In this document: positions 1 through 5,521 of the stretch, piece after piece
Position numbering within the stretch: the first letter of the stretch is position 1
Layout of the letters: each line of letters begins with the position of its first letter
Source: JBHIER01 sp046760705 [NCBI: bacterium]
Lineage (GTDB): Bacteria > JBHIER01 > G020348925
NCBI GenBank assembly: GCA_046760705.1
Contig: JBHIER010000096.1
Span: 1-9,425, forward strand
Direction: 5' to 3'
Length of the DNA stretch: 9,425 nucleotides
Made by a program: the position numbers and the translations under genes
The notes under the pieces: model-generated
What the model was told of the DNA's origin: nothing
The model's database searches: none
Seen by the model: the letters and a program-made list of their open reading frames with translations, nothing else

Positions 1-1
1 C

Positions 2-771
2 ATTCCCTATGAGAATATCAGCAAGATCATAAAGCTGAACAGCCTCTGGGAGGCGGAGACGAAGATTCGCCTGCCTGGGGAGATCATCGATGAGCACATC
101 TCCTTCCGCCTGGGGGGACCTGCTTTTCGCTGACCTTCTTTCTGCAAACCATCCTCACCTTGAACGGGTTTCACTGCTACCTGGTGATGGCCGAGATGAG
201 GGCCGGAGGCGACATCCACTGCTGTCTGGTGGTGACGCTGGATGGCAGCAAGTACCTCGTCGACCCGGGATATCTGCTCCACCGGGCGATGGAGATCAAC
301 CCCGAGAGGCCCAGGCTGTACCGTACGGAGTATGCCGGTGTCGAACTGAGCTACGATCCCAGGTCCCGATATTATAACCTGTTTACGTTTGACGAAAAAG
401 AGACGAAGTGGCGGTACCGCTTTCGAGACAGGCCGACCCCAGTGGAGGAGTTTCTGCACCACTGGCACGACTCCTTCTGGAGGCCCACCCTTCACGGCAT
501 CCTGTTGACCAAAGTCTCCAAAGATGGGCTCATCTACGTCCATAAGACCTTCATGCGGGAGACGACCTTTCGAGGCAAGCGGAACGTCAACATCAAGCGA
601 AACTACCACGCCGCAATCAGCCAGATCTTCGGCATCGATAAACGGCTCATTGAGCAGGCCCAGGCTGCCCTGAAGGAGAATCTGGCAAGGGAGAGAGAAT
701 TGGGGTTGTTTCAACCCAATAAATACAAAACTCAAAATCCCAAATCCAAAATCCACAATTCAGATGAATGA
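2..771 (+). pseudogene. Arylamine N-acetyltransferase-like gene, 5' cut by window edge, frameshifted
   Basis: The encoded protein resembles the NAT family (Acetyltransf_2), which moves an acetyl or other acyl group from CoA to an amine through a Cys-His-Asp triad. Frame 2 opens the window with IPYENISKI, the family's N-terminal IPFENL-type motif, and runs to RLGG before hitting a stop at 131-133. The protein resumes in frame 1 from codon 118 as TCFSLTFFL, with the catalytic Cys codon at 121-123. The triad His is at 217-219 (GGDIHCC) and the Asp at 262-264 (YLVDPGY). Adding one G to the six-G run at 112-117 joins the two frames. As written, only a product starting at ATG 160 could be made, and it would lack the nucleophile. 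The last ~17 codons (718-768) lie in the palindromic repeat downstream, so the native C-terminus was probably a little shorter. The substrate is unknown. Family assignment is good; whether the frameshift is real or a sequencing error is open. Confidence 0.75.
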
Positions 772-853
772 CCCTTTTTATCGTTCCTAAACTCCAGTTT
801 TGGAACGAGAATTGAAATTTCGGATTTTGACATTTAATTTTTGGATTTGATTC
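718..853. repeat. Compound palindromic intergenic repeat (REP-like core with A/T-rich inverted arms)
   Basis: The core at 781-808 is a near-perfect palindrome: arms TCGTTCCTAAACT and AGTTTTGGAACGA, one mismatch, two-base loop. It resembles the widespread REP-like family with TCGTTCCC...GGGAACGA ends. It is flanked by A-rich and T-rich arms that pair with each other: TCAAAATCC at 732-740 with its complement at 822-830, and AAATCCAAAA at 742-751 with its complement at 839-848. The element fills the whole space between the acetyltransferase-like gene and the DUF4416 gene. It supplies the stop codon of the first and the bases just upstream of the second's ATG. No transposase is associated. Confidence 0.7.
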
Positions 854-1396
854 ATGAAACCCACTCAACCGGACCCCGTCAAGCTGTTCATCGGAGTTCT
901 TTACAGCGATGAACAACTGCTAAGAAGAGCCAAGGATCTCCTGCAGGAGACGTACGGCAGGATAGATTACGAGAGCCAACCCTTCGAGTTCACCCAAACC
1001 GACTATTACGTGCCGGAGATGGGACGACCCATCTACCGCATCTTCCTCTGCCATGAGCCTCTCATCCGGCCCAACGACATTGCCCAGATCAAGCTCCAAA
1101 CGAACGAGATTGAAGACCGGCTCACCTTCGCTGGAAAACGGAAGGTCAACCTCGACCCGGGGTACATGGACACCTGCAAAGCCGTCCTCGCCTCGGCCAA
1201 GTACAACGGACCCAAGGTCTACCTCGATCACGGCATCTGGGCCGACCTGATCCTCTACTACGAAAAGGGTACCTTTCGCCCTTATCCTTGGAGCTTCCCA
1301 GATTTTAAGACCGGCCGGTACACTCGACCCTTTCTACGGATTCGAGAATTGTACAAGGCTCAGTTGAGAGAGGAGATGCAAAGAGGGGAGGAGTAA
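854..1396 (+). CDS. DUF4416 family protein
   Basis: This 180-residue protein matches the uncharacterised DUF4416 family over its full expected length. Recognisable family blocks are KLFIGVLYSDEQLL at 10-23, FTQTDYYVPEMG at 46-57, GKRKVNLDPGY at 94-104 and PWSFPDF at 145-151, with a C-terminal RELYKAQ helix. There is no signal peptide or membrane segment, so it should be cytoplasmic. The biochemical role is unknown. The ATG at 854 is chosen because the family begins with a short KP(V)KLF(I/V)G segment. No convincing Shine-Dalgarno sequence precedes it, since the upstream bases belong to the palindromic repeat. It follows the acetyltransferase-like gene in the same direction, but the repeat between them may separate their transcripts. 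The end is tail-to-tail with the GAF gene at 1738. Confidence 0.9.
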   Translation: MKPTQPDPVKLFIGVLYSDEQLLRRAKDLLQETYGRIDYESQPFEFTQTDYYVPEMGRPIYRIFLCHEPLIRPNDIAQIKLQTNEIEDRLTFAGKRKVNLDPGYMDTCKAVLASAKYNGPKVYLDHGIWADLILYYEKGTFRPYPWSFPDFKTGRYTRPFLRIRELYKAQLREEMQRGEE

Positions 1397-1519
1397 CTGC
1401 CCGTCCCAAATGCCAAAAAAGAACAAAATCTGCTTGACATGGGGAACGCGGTTGCCTTATCCCTCTTGATAATATTGTTGTGCGTTGATTTGATCCCACC
1501 TGTATCGAGCAATAATGCT

Positions 1520-1544
1520 GGGGCAGGAGGTGTACTCCTGCCCC
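1520..1544. repeat. Perfect GC-rich hairpin
   Basis: GGGGCAGGAG at 1520-1529 and CTCCTGCCCC at 1535-1544 are exact reverse complements around the five-base loop GTGTA. It lacks a T-tract on either strand, so it may be a dispersed repeat or a bidirectional structure ending the two convergent transcripts. Confidence 0.7.
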
Positions 1545-1569
1545 CAAACCGGTATGGTAAAACGAATAC

Positions 1570-1650
1570 GGGTGGGAGCCTGCCTGTGCGTGTCCGCCCC
1601 TCTGCCGTGCCCGGCACAGGCAGGCACGCAGACAGGTGCAACTCCCATCC
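1570..1650. repeat. Nested long imperfect hairpin
   Basis: The outer stem pairs GGGTGGGAG (1570-1578) with CTCCCATCC (1642-1650), one G-U pair. The middle stem pairs CCTGTGCGTG (1583-1592) with 1625-1636, with a two-base GA bulge. An inner hairpin at 1603-1622 pairs TGCCGTGC with GCAC-A-GGCA. The nested layout suggests a repeat built from inverted copies. Confidence 0.55.
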
Positions 1651-1737
1651 GAGCGGGTCCTATACGATTAAATCATTCTTGACGTTCTCCCCAGAAATTC
1701 CACAAATTTATAAATTTCCCCTTTTTGATGCATTCAA

Positions 1738-2217
1738 TCAAAGGACCTTGGAGATCATCTCGCACACCTTTTCCAGCAAGTCCTTGTCTTTCTCGGTAAA
1801 AGGTGAGATGGAGTGGGAGTCGATGTCAAGTTCTCCGACAATCTCACCCCTCTTGAATATCGGGACCACGATTTCAGATCGAACCTTTGAGCTGCACGAA
1901 AGATAGTTCGTCTCCTCTGACACATCCTGGACAACGAATGTCTCCTTCCTCTCCGCTGTCTGACCGCATATGCCTCTCCCGAACGGTATTCTCACGTGTT
2001 CGGTGGGTTCTCCGACATAAGGCCCGAGGATAAGCTCTCTTTTCTTCACCCGGTTCACCAGGTAGAACCCAACCCAGTCGTAGTAGGAAACGTTATCCCT
2101 AAGAAGCTTGCAAATGGCCATGAGTTTCTCATCTCTTCCGGAGGTACCCTCGATAATTTCCCTCACTTTACCGAGAGGGGTATCGAACTCCTGTTTCTTA
2201 TCTGTCATGTTTTTCAT
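1738..2217 (-). CDS. GAF-domain protein related to free methionine-(R)-sulfoxide reductase
   Basis: This is a single GAF domain of the fRMsr (MsrC/YebR) type, 159 residues, which reduces free methionine-R-sulfoxide in the cytoplasm. Visible landmarks are YDWVGFYLV at 46-54, VRIPFGRGICGQ at 75-86, SCSSKVRSEIVVP at 107-119 and GELDIDS at 128-134. By spacing, C108 matches the catalytic Cys of E. coli MsrC (C118), C84 matches its C94, and E115, D131 and D133 match its active-site acidic residues; these numbers are from memory. The position of the first E. coli Cys (C84) is H74 here, so disulfide chemistry may differ. The gene is last in a leftward operon and overlaps the AhpD-like gene. Met4 (ATG at 2208-2206) may be the true start: the only purine-rich site, AAGGGA, is almost next to the first ATG but about ten bases from Met4. 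A non-catalytic GAF sensor is the alternative. Confidence 0.82.
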   Translation of the reverse strand: MKNMTDKKQEFDTPLGKVREIIEGTSGRDEKLMAICKLLRDNVSYYDWVGFYLVNRVKKRELILGPYVGEPTEHVRIPFGRGICGQTAERKETFVVQDVSEETNYLSCSSKVRSEIVVPIFKRGEIVGELDIDSHSISPFTEKDKDLLEKVCEMISKVL

Positions 2218-2578
2218 TTCCCTTGAGATTCCCCGTTTTCGTCAATTCCTCCCACACCTCGAACGCTCGCCTGAGATGCGGGATTGTGATTGAACCACCG
2301 ACAACGAGGCCTATCCTGAGCGCCTCTTCGAGTTCGTCATCTTTCACACCCGACTCATGACACTGAACAATGTGATATTTGATACAATCATCACATCTCA
2401 GCACAAGGGAAGCGACGAGGCCTAACAACTCCTTCGTTTTCGCGGGAAGAGCGCCGTCCCGGTAGACTTGGGAGTCGAGGCTGTAGAATCTCTTGATCTG
2501 GGTCCCTGCGTATCTCATTACGATTCCGTTCAGTCTATTTCGTTCCTCTTTGAATTTTTCGATTGTGCTCTCACTCAT
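2198..2578 (-). CDS. Carboxymuconolactone decarboxylase/AhpD-like family protein
   Basis: This 126-residue all-helical protein belongs to the CMD/AhpD family, whose CxxC members act as thiol-dependent peroxidases or disulfide reductases. The active-site block is clear: E50, C62, C65 and H69 in KTKELLGLVAS...RCDDCIKYH. Their spacing equals that of E118, C130, C133 and H137 of mycobacterial AhpD (numbers from memory). A further Cys, C73, follows. GGSITIPHLRRAFEVWEEL at 94-112 is the typical C-terminal helix pair. No signal peptide is seen. The ATG is preceded by GGGAG about eight bases upstream, supporting this start. It lies 43 bases after the permease and overlaps the GAF gene, so the three are probably co-transcribed; pairing with a methionine-sulfoxide-reductase-like protein fits a role in oxidative stress. 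It is not a true carboxymuconolactone decarboxylase, since those lack the CxxC motif. Confidence 0.9.
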   Translation of the reverse strand: MSESTIEKFKEERNRLNGIVMRYAGTQIKRFYSLDSQVYRDGALPAKTKELLGLVASLVLRCDDCIKYHIVQCHESGVKDDELEEALRIGLVVGGSITIPHLRRAFEVWEELTKTGNLKGNEKHDR

Positions 2579-2621
2579 GATTACGTCTCCCTAAATACTG
2601 CCAGGGAATCTCAGTTTCCCA

Positions 2622-3146
2622 TCATCCTTTGATCCCTGCAAAGAGCGACTGGGCTATCAATCCGGCAATGGGTGGGAAGAAGAATGTACTTGCGATGCGA
2701 ATGAGCGTAAATTTCCAGCCCAGTATTCCTACTTCCATCGGCAATCGGCCAACCGCCCACAATGACCATCCCGTCAGGAAGGCAACCATGGTTCCCACAC
2801 TGGCGCCGGAACGCAAAAGTCCAGCCGCAATGGGCAAGCTGACGTACGGACCTCCTGGAGCCAAGCCGCCAGCCACTGTCCCGGTGAGTATCCCTCGTAT
2901 GCCAGATTCCACACCCACCCACCCTGACAGAAGCTCTCGAGGAAGAAGAGCCTGAACCATACCGGCCACCACAAATGCGAAAAACAACAATGGCAGGATT
3001 TCAACCAGCATTTTCAGCGTTGACTTCAGACCGATTACATGCTGTGCTTCTCCTTTGCAATATCCTATATAAACCAGAACAATTGCAAGCATCCCCATTA
3101 CGATCGTTGGAATCAACATATTTGAACCTTTCTCCTCCTTGGTCAT
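2622..3146 (-). CDS. Half-size permease of the ArsP/DUF318 family
   Basis: This is a 174-residue polytopic inner-membrane protein. Hydrophobic segments lie at about 11-29, 47-66, 83-111, 116-131 and 150-171. The GG-APGGPYVSLPIAAGLL stretch around 93-111 is the conserved element that places it in the ArsP_1/DUF318 permease family. Full-length members are roughly twice as long, with two such repeats, so this is a single-repeat form that would need to dimerise. Some full-length relatives export organoarsenicals; the substrate here is unknown. Two starts are possible. The first ATG has GGTGGAG seven bases upstream. Met10 (3119) has an AAGG about seven bases upstream and a longer AAGGAGGAG run before that, and would begin directly in the first membrane segment. 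It heads the operon with the AhpD-like and GAF genes. No promoter of its own is apparent between it and the acetyltransferase remnant, so it may be transcribed from the promoter at 3723-3751. Confidence 0.75.
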   Translation of the reverse strand: MTKEEKGSNMLIPTIVMGMLAIVLVYIGYCKGEAQHVIGLKSTLKMLVEILPLLFFAFVVAGMVQALLPRELLSGWVGVESGIRGILTGTVAGGLAPGGPYVSLPIAAGLLRSGASVGTMVAFLTGWSLWAVGRLPMEVGILGWKFTLIRIASTFFFPPIAGLIAQSLFAGIKG

Positions 3147-3201
3147 AATTCTTCTCCACCTGAGAGACAGCCGGTCTGGTGAATGCTTTCGAAGGCTCCT
3201 C

Positions 3202-3429
3202 TCAACGGCTGATAAAGCACCTCATGATGGGCCGGGTCTCAGATCGCCGGGCCATTTCTACAAACCCAGCCTTGCGGAATGCCGATGCCAAACCATGATA
3301 GGCAAAAGGGTCGGGCATGGTGGTTTTCTTCGGCTCCACCGGATACCCTTCGACAATCCTTGCGCCTCGTTGCTGAGCATATTCTGCAGCGGCCTTTAGA
3401 AGCTTAACTGTGATCCCCTTGCGTCTGTT
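3202..3429 (-). pseudogene. C-terminal remnant of a GNAT acetyltransferase
   Basis: Reading leftward, the frame ending at the TGA 3204-3202 gives RRKGITVKLLKAAAEYAQQRG, then RIVEGYPV, MPDPFAYHG and FRKAGFVEMARRS-TRPIM. This is the C-terminal half of a common GNAT N-acetyltransferase type: the acetyl-CoA-binding R/K-x-x-G loop with its helix, then the EGYP and FxKAGF-EVARR motifs. The N-terminal ~80-100 residues are missing. The frame runs back only to a TGA at 3477-3475 and has no plausible start. Upstream of about 3427 the residues no longer look like GNAT; instead another frame there belongs to the nitrobindin-like gene. The piece is therefore joined to that gene at roughly 3424-3433 by a deletion. 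It is almost certainly non-functional. Confidence 0.75.
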
Positions 3430-3666
3430 CTCCTTTTGGGCTTTCCGCCTGGGGTTCGTAAACAGACTTGTTTTTCACTTGAAGAAATTTTCCTTTGATT
3501 TGAGAATAAATTGATATTCTCGTTCAACCGAGCAGACACCAGGACATCCTTTTCCTGTGCCCTCCCACGAGCCAATGAAGAGTTTGAGCGGTTCCCACAC
3601 ATCTTTTTCTTCCTGAGCAAAGAGAAAGAGTGGCAACAACGCCAAAACGAAAGGACCTTTACGCAT
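3428..3666 (-). pseudogene. 5' remnant of a secreted nitrobindin/FABP-like beta-barrel protein, frameshifted
   Basis: The first frame (3666-3475) starts with MRKGPFVLALLPLFLFA, a signal peptide with likely cleavage after FA. It continues with WEPLKLFIGSWEGTGKG and VEREYQFIL, resembling the GxWxGxGxG opening of nitrobindin/THAP4-type lipocalin-like barrels. It then meets a TGA at 3477-3475. Shifting by one base inside CTCAAATCAAAGG restores the fold's continuation, KGKFLQVKNKSVYEPQ, then ESPKGE, so one base appears to be lost from an A run. At about 3428 homology stops and GNAT sequence begins; the rest of the barrel (about 110 residues) is gone. The start is well supported by AAGGAGG at 3679-3673, six bases from the ATG, and by a near-consensus promoter further up. 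Family call is moderate; the broken state is clear. Confidence 0.6.
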
Positions 3667-3722
3667 GATCGGCCTCCTTTTGCCTCAATTTGGTCTTCCA
3701 TTACAGCGGATAATGCACTCCT

Positions 3723-3751
3723 ATAATAACATTTCTAAACCGCTTTGTCAA
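3723..3751 (-). promoter_or_regulatory. Sigma-70-type promoter for the leftward transcript
   Basis: On the minus strand TTGACA (3751-3746) is followed after exactly 17 bases by TATTAT (3728-3723). Transcription would start near 3716, about 50 bases before the ATG at 3666 with its AAGGAGG site. The target gene is now a pseudogene. The promoter may still drive the permease, AhpD-like and GAF genes downstream, since no other promoter is apparent before them. Confidence 0.7.
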
Positions 3752-3956
3752 CACATTTTTCAAGCAGTGTAAGAGAGCTCGACTCTCATCTCCCGGAAAA
3801 GGATGTGGGCCTCCGGTGGATCGGAACCCCTATCGAGGCCTTAAATGGCAGGAAACTGTCGAAAAAACTCCTTCTCTGTTCGGCAATATTCATGCCATTC
3901 CCGCTTTTCCAAAGAGATCCCGCATTTGCTCCAATGATTGAACTCTCATTTATGGG

Positions 3957-3985
3957 TTGGCAGTCGATGGAATTTTCCCTATCTT
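3957..3985 (+). promoter_or_regulatory. Candidate promoter for the XPB-Bax1 operon
   Basis: TTGGCA (3957-3962) and TATCTT (3980-3985) are separated by 17 bases, matching the sigma-70 hexamers at 5/6 and 4/6 positions. The start point would be near 3992, giving a leader of about 140 bases that includes the palindrome at 4070-4096. Confidence 0.35.
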
Positions 3986-4069
3986 ACTGGTGATGGTTAA
4001 GGCACGGCAACTCCAATCCTTATGTCCGTAGGGAGGAGCTGGTGAGAGCCGGGGGGGAGTTTGCGGGGT

Positions 4070-4096
4070 GTAGGGTGGCTTCGCAACCCGGCCTAC
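4070..4096. repeat. Imperfect palindrome in the helicase leader
   Basis: GTAGG (4070-4074) pairs with CCTAC (4092-4096), then GG with CC and TT with AA around a CGC loop: nine Watson-Crick pairs and one G-U over 27 bases. It resembles dispersed GTAGGGTGG-type repeats. It sits 34 bases before the helicase ATG and would fold in the mRNA leader. Confidence 0.4.
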
Positions 4097-4129
4097 TGGC
4101 TACAAATCGTGCTTGGAAGAGAAGCCAGG

Positions 4130-5521
4130 ATGGAAGTCAAGCTGAGGTTTGAAAGAGGGACCCTGGTGTTGGAGAACTGGGGGGAGTCAAAGCCGCCCCC
4201 TTCCTTCACCTGGGACAGGCGGCACGAGCGGTGGCGCGCTTTCGCCATGGCTTACGCCAGCACGCTCCGCTGGCTCCAGAGGGCTGGCCACGATGTTCAG
4301 GACGGTGCCCGCAACTATCAGGCTCTGGACCTGAAGGCCAGATCGGACTTCGATCCCCGCCCCTACCAGCGGGAAGCCTTGCAGGCTTGGGAGCGCGGTC
4401 GGCGTTGCGGAAGTGTGGTCCTGCCCACCGGCACCGGGAAGAGTATCGTGGCCCTGAAAGCCATCGAGGCGGTGGGGCTGAACACCCTGGTCGTCTCCCC
4501 GACCATCGATCTCATGAACCAGTGGTACGACCTCATCTCCGGCACCTTCGGGCGGGAGATCGGCATCCTCGGCGGCGGCTATCACGAGGTGAAGGAGATC
4601 ACTGTCACCACTTACGACAGCGCTTACCTTTACATTGACCAGTACGGCGATCGGTTTGGCCTGCTGGTCTTCGACGAGGTCCACCACCTGCCGGCACCGA
4701 AGAGCTCCCACATCCCCCAGATGAGCATCGCCCCGTATCGCCTGGGACTGACAGCCACCTATCGCCGCTTGGATGGTCTGCACCTGAAGCTCCGCAGCCT
4801 CATTGGGCCGGTCGTCTACAAGAGATCGATCAAGGATTTCAAGGGCGAACACCTCTCCGACTACGAGATCGTCCGCATCAGTGTCCCTCTCAACCCTGAG
4901 GAACGAACGCGCTACGATCGACATCATCAGGTATACTCCTCCTACGCCAGGGAGCGGGGGGTCGCATATTTCGGATCGAAATCGCGCCCCTGGGAGAACT
5001 TCATCAGAGAGAGCGCCTACGACCCGGAGGCCAGGAAGGCCCTTCTGGCCCGGCGGGAAGCGCTGAAGATCTCCTCAGGAGCGAGGCGGAAAATGGAGGT
5101 CCTGGAGTCGCTCATCAAGCAGCACCATTCGCAGCGGGTCATCATCTTCACCGAAAATAACGACCTGGTCTACCGCATCTCCAGTGATTTTCTCATCCCG
5201 GCCATCACCCATCAGACGAAAACGGTGGAGCGGAGGCAGATCCTGGACCGCTTTCGAAAAGGGATTTATCGTCTCATCGTCACCTCCAAGGTGCTGAACG
5301 AAGGTGTGGACATCCCTGAGGCGAACGTGGCCATCATCCTGAGCGGATCGGCCAGTCCGCGCGAGCACCTGCAGCGATTGGGGCGGATCCTCAGAAAAAG
5401 GAGCGGCAAAAAGGCCCTGCTGTACGAAGTGGTCACCAAGGGAACCAAGGAAACAGGTGTCTCCTATCGGAGGAGAGCCAGCGATGCTTACCGGCGATCT
5501 GGTCAGATACTATATCGATAA
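4130..5521 (+). CDS. xpb: XPB-family DNA helicase (superfamily 2)
   Basis: This 463-residue ATP-dependent DNA helicase has the XPB architecture. An N-terminal damage-recognition-like region (about 1-70) is followed by helicase domain 1: RPYQREAL at 77-84, Walker A LPTGTGKS at 98-105, DEVHH box at 182-186 and TAT at 208-210. A thumb-like insert spans about 245-310. Helicase domain 2 has VIIFTENN at 337-344, VTSKVLNEGVDIPEA at 384-398 and the arginine-finger motif QRLGRILR at 415-422. After the TAT motif, where XPB proteins carry the RED triplet, this one reads R213-L214-D215. The ATG at 4130 starts MEVKLRFERGTLVLE, a typical family N-terminus; its ribosome site is weak. In archaea XPB works with the nuclease Bax1, and here the Bax1 gene starts inside its last 38 bases, so the two are probably made together for DNA repair. 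No C-terminal TFIIH-type extension is present. Confidence 0.93.
   Translation: MEVKLRFERGTLVLENWGESKPPPSFTWDRRHERWRAFAMAYASTLRWLQRAGHDVQDGARNYQALDLKARSDFDPRPYQREALQAWERGRRCGSVVLPTGTGKSIVALKAIEAVGLNTLVVSPTIDLMNQWYDLISGTFGREIGILGGGYHEVKEITVTTYDSAYLYIDQYGDRFGLLVFDEVHHLPAPKSSHIPQMSIAPYRLGLTATYRRLDGLHLKLRSLIGPVVYKRSIKDFKGEHLSDYEIVRISVPLNPEERTRYDRHHQVYSSYARERGVAYFGSKSRPWENFIRESAYDPEARKALLARREALKISSGARRKMEVLESLIKQHHSQRVIIFTENNDLVYRISSDFLIPAITHQTKTVERRQILDRFRKGIYRLIVTSKVLNEGVDIPEANVAIILSGSASPREHLQRLGRILRKRSGKKALLYEVVTKGTKETGVSYRRRASDAYRRSGQILYR

Larger units (their letters stand above)
1397..1737. other. Convergent intergenic region without a gene
   Basis: I see no credible gene here; open frames through it have no family resemblance. 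It lies between two convergent genes and holds strong secondary structure: a perfect 10-bp hairpin at 1520-1544 and a larger nested hairpin at 1570-1650. There is also a 14-bp perfect A/T palindrome, AAATTTATAAATTT, at 1704-1717. TTGACA at 1434-1439 with TTATCC 17 bases later (1457-1462) could be a weak promoter, but nothing obvious lies downstream of it on that strand. No hairpin is followed by a clear T-run, so a classical intrinsic terminator is not evident. Confidence 0.6.
3752..4129. other. Intergenic region upstream of the helicase gene
   Basis: No gene is recognised on either strand in this stretch. It contains a candidate rightward promoter at 3957-3985 and a 27-base imperfect palindrome at 4070-4096 just before the helicase start. 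An in-frame TTG at 4061 could extend the helicase by 23 residues, but the added residues come from the palindrome and the helicase fold clearly begins at the ATG 4130. Confidence 0.5.

Noticed and set aside
718-853. CRISPR-like array
   Set aside because: The repeats are inverted arms and short A-rich near-repeats without regular spacing or spacers; no cas genes are nearby.
1628-1636. GCAGACAGG shared between the nested hairpin at 1570-1650 and the repeat at 7894-7902
   Set aside because: Only nine bases match and the flanks differ, so common origin of the two repeats is not supported.
1439-1906. 155-codon frame on the plus strand between the convergent genes
   Set aside because: It crosses both hairpins, runs antisense into the GAF gene and has no recognisable features.
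3745-3993. Open frame from a TTG, about 82 codons, on the plus strand
   Set aside because: No family resemblance, no ribosome site, and its start lies inside the opposing promoter; probably chance.
4061-4129. 23-residue N-terminal extension of the helicase from TTG 4061
   Set aside because: The added residues are encoded by the palindrome at 4070-4096, the TTG has no properly spaced ribosome site, and the family fold begins at ATG 4130.
4187-4927. Long minus-strand frame antisense to the helicase (and a similar one at 5805-6716 antisense to Bax1)
   Set aside because: Long antisense frames are expected opposite GC-rich genes; the sense proteins carry all conserved motifs.
5457-5483. Upstream GTG start for Bax1
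   Set aside because: The ATG at 5484 has a clear GGAGGAG site and matches the usual family N-terminus.
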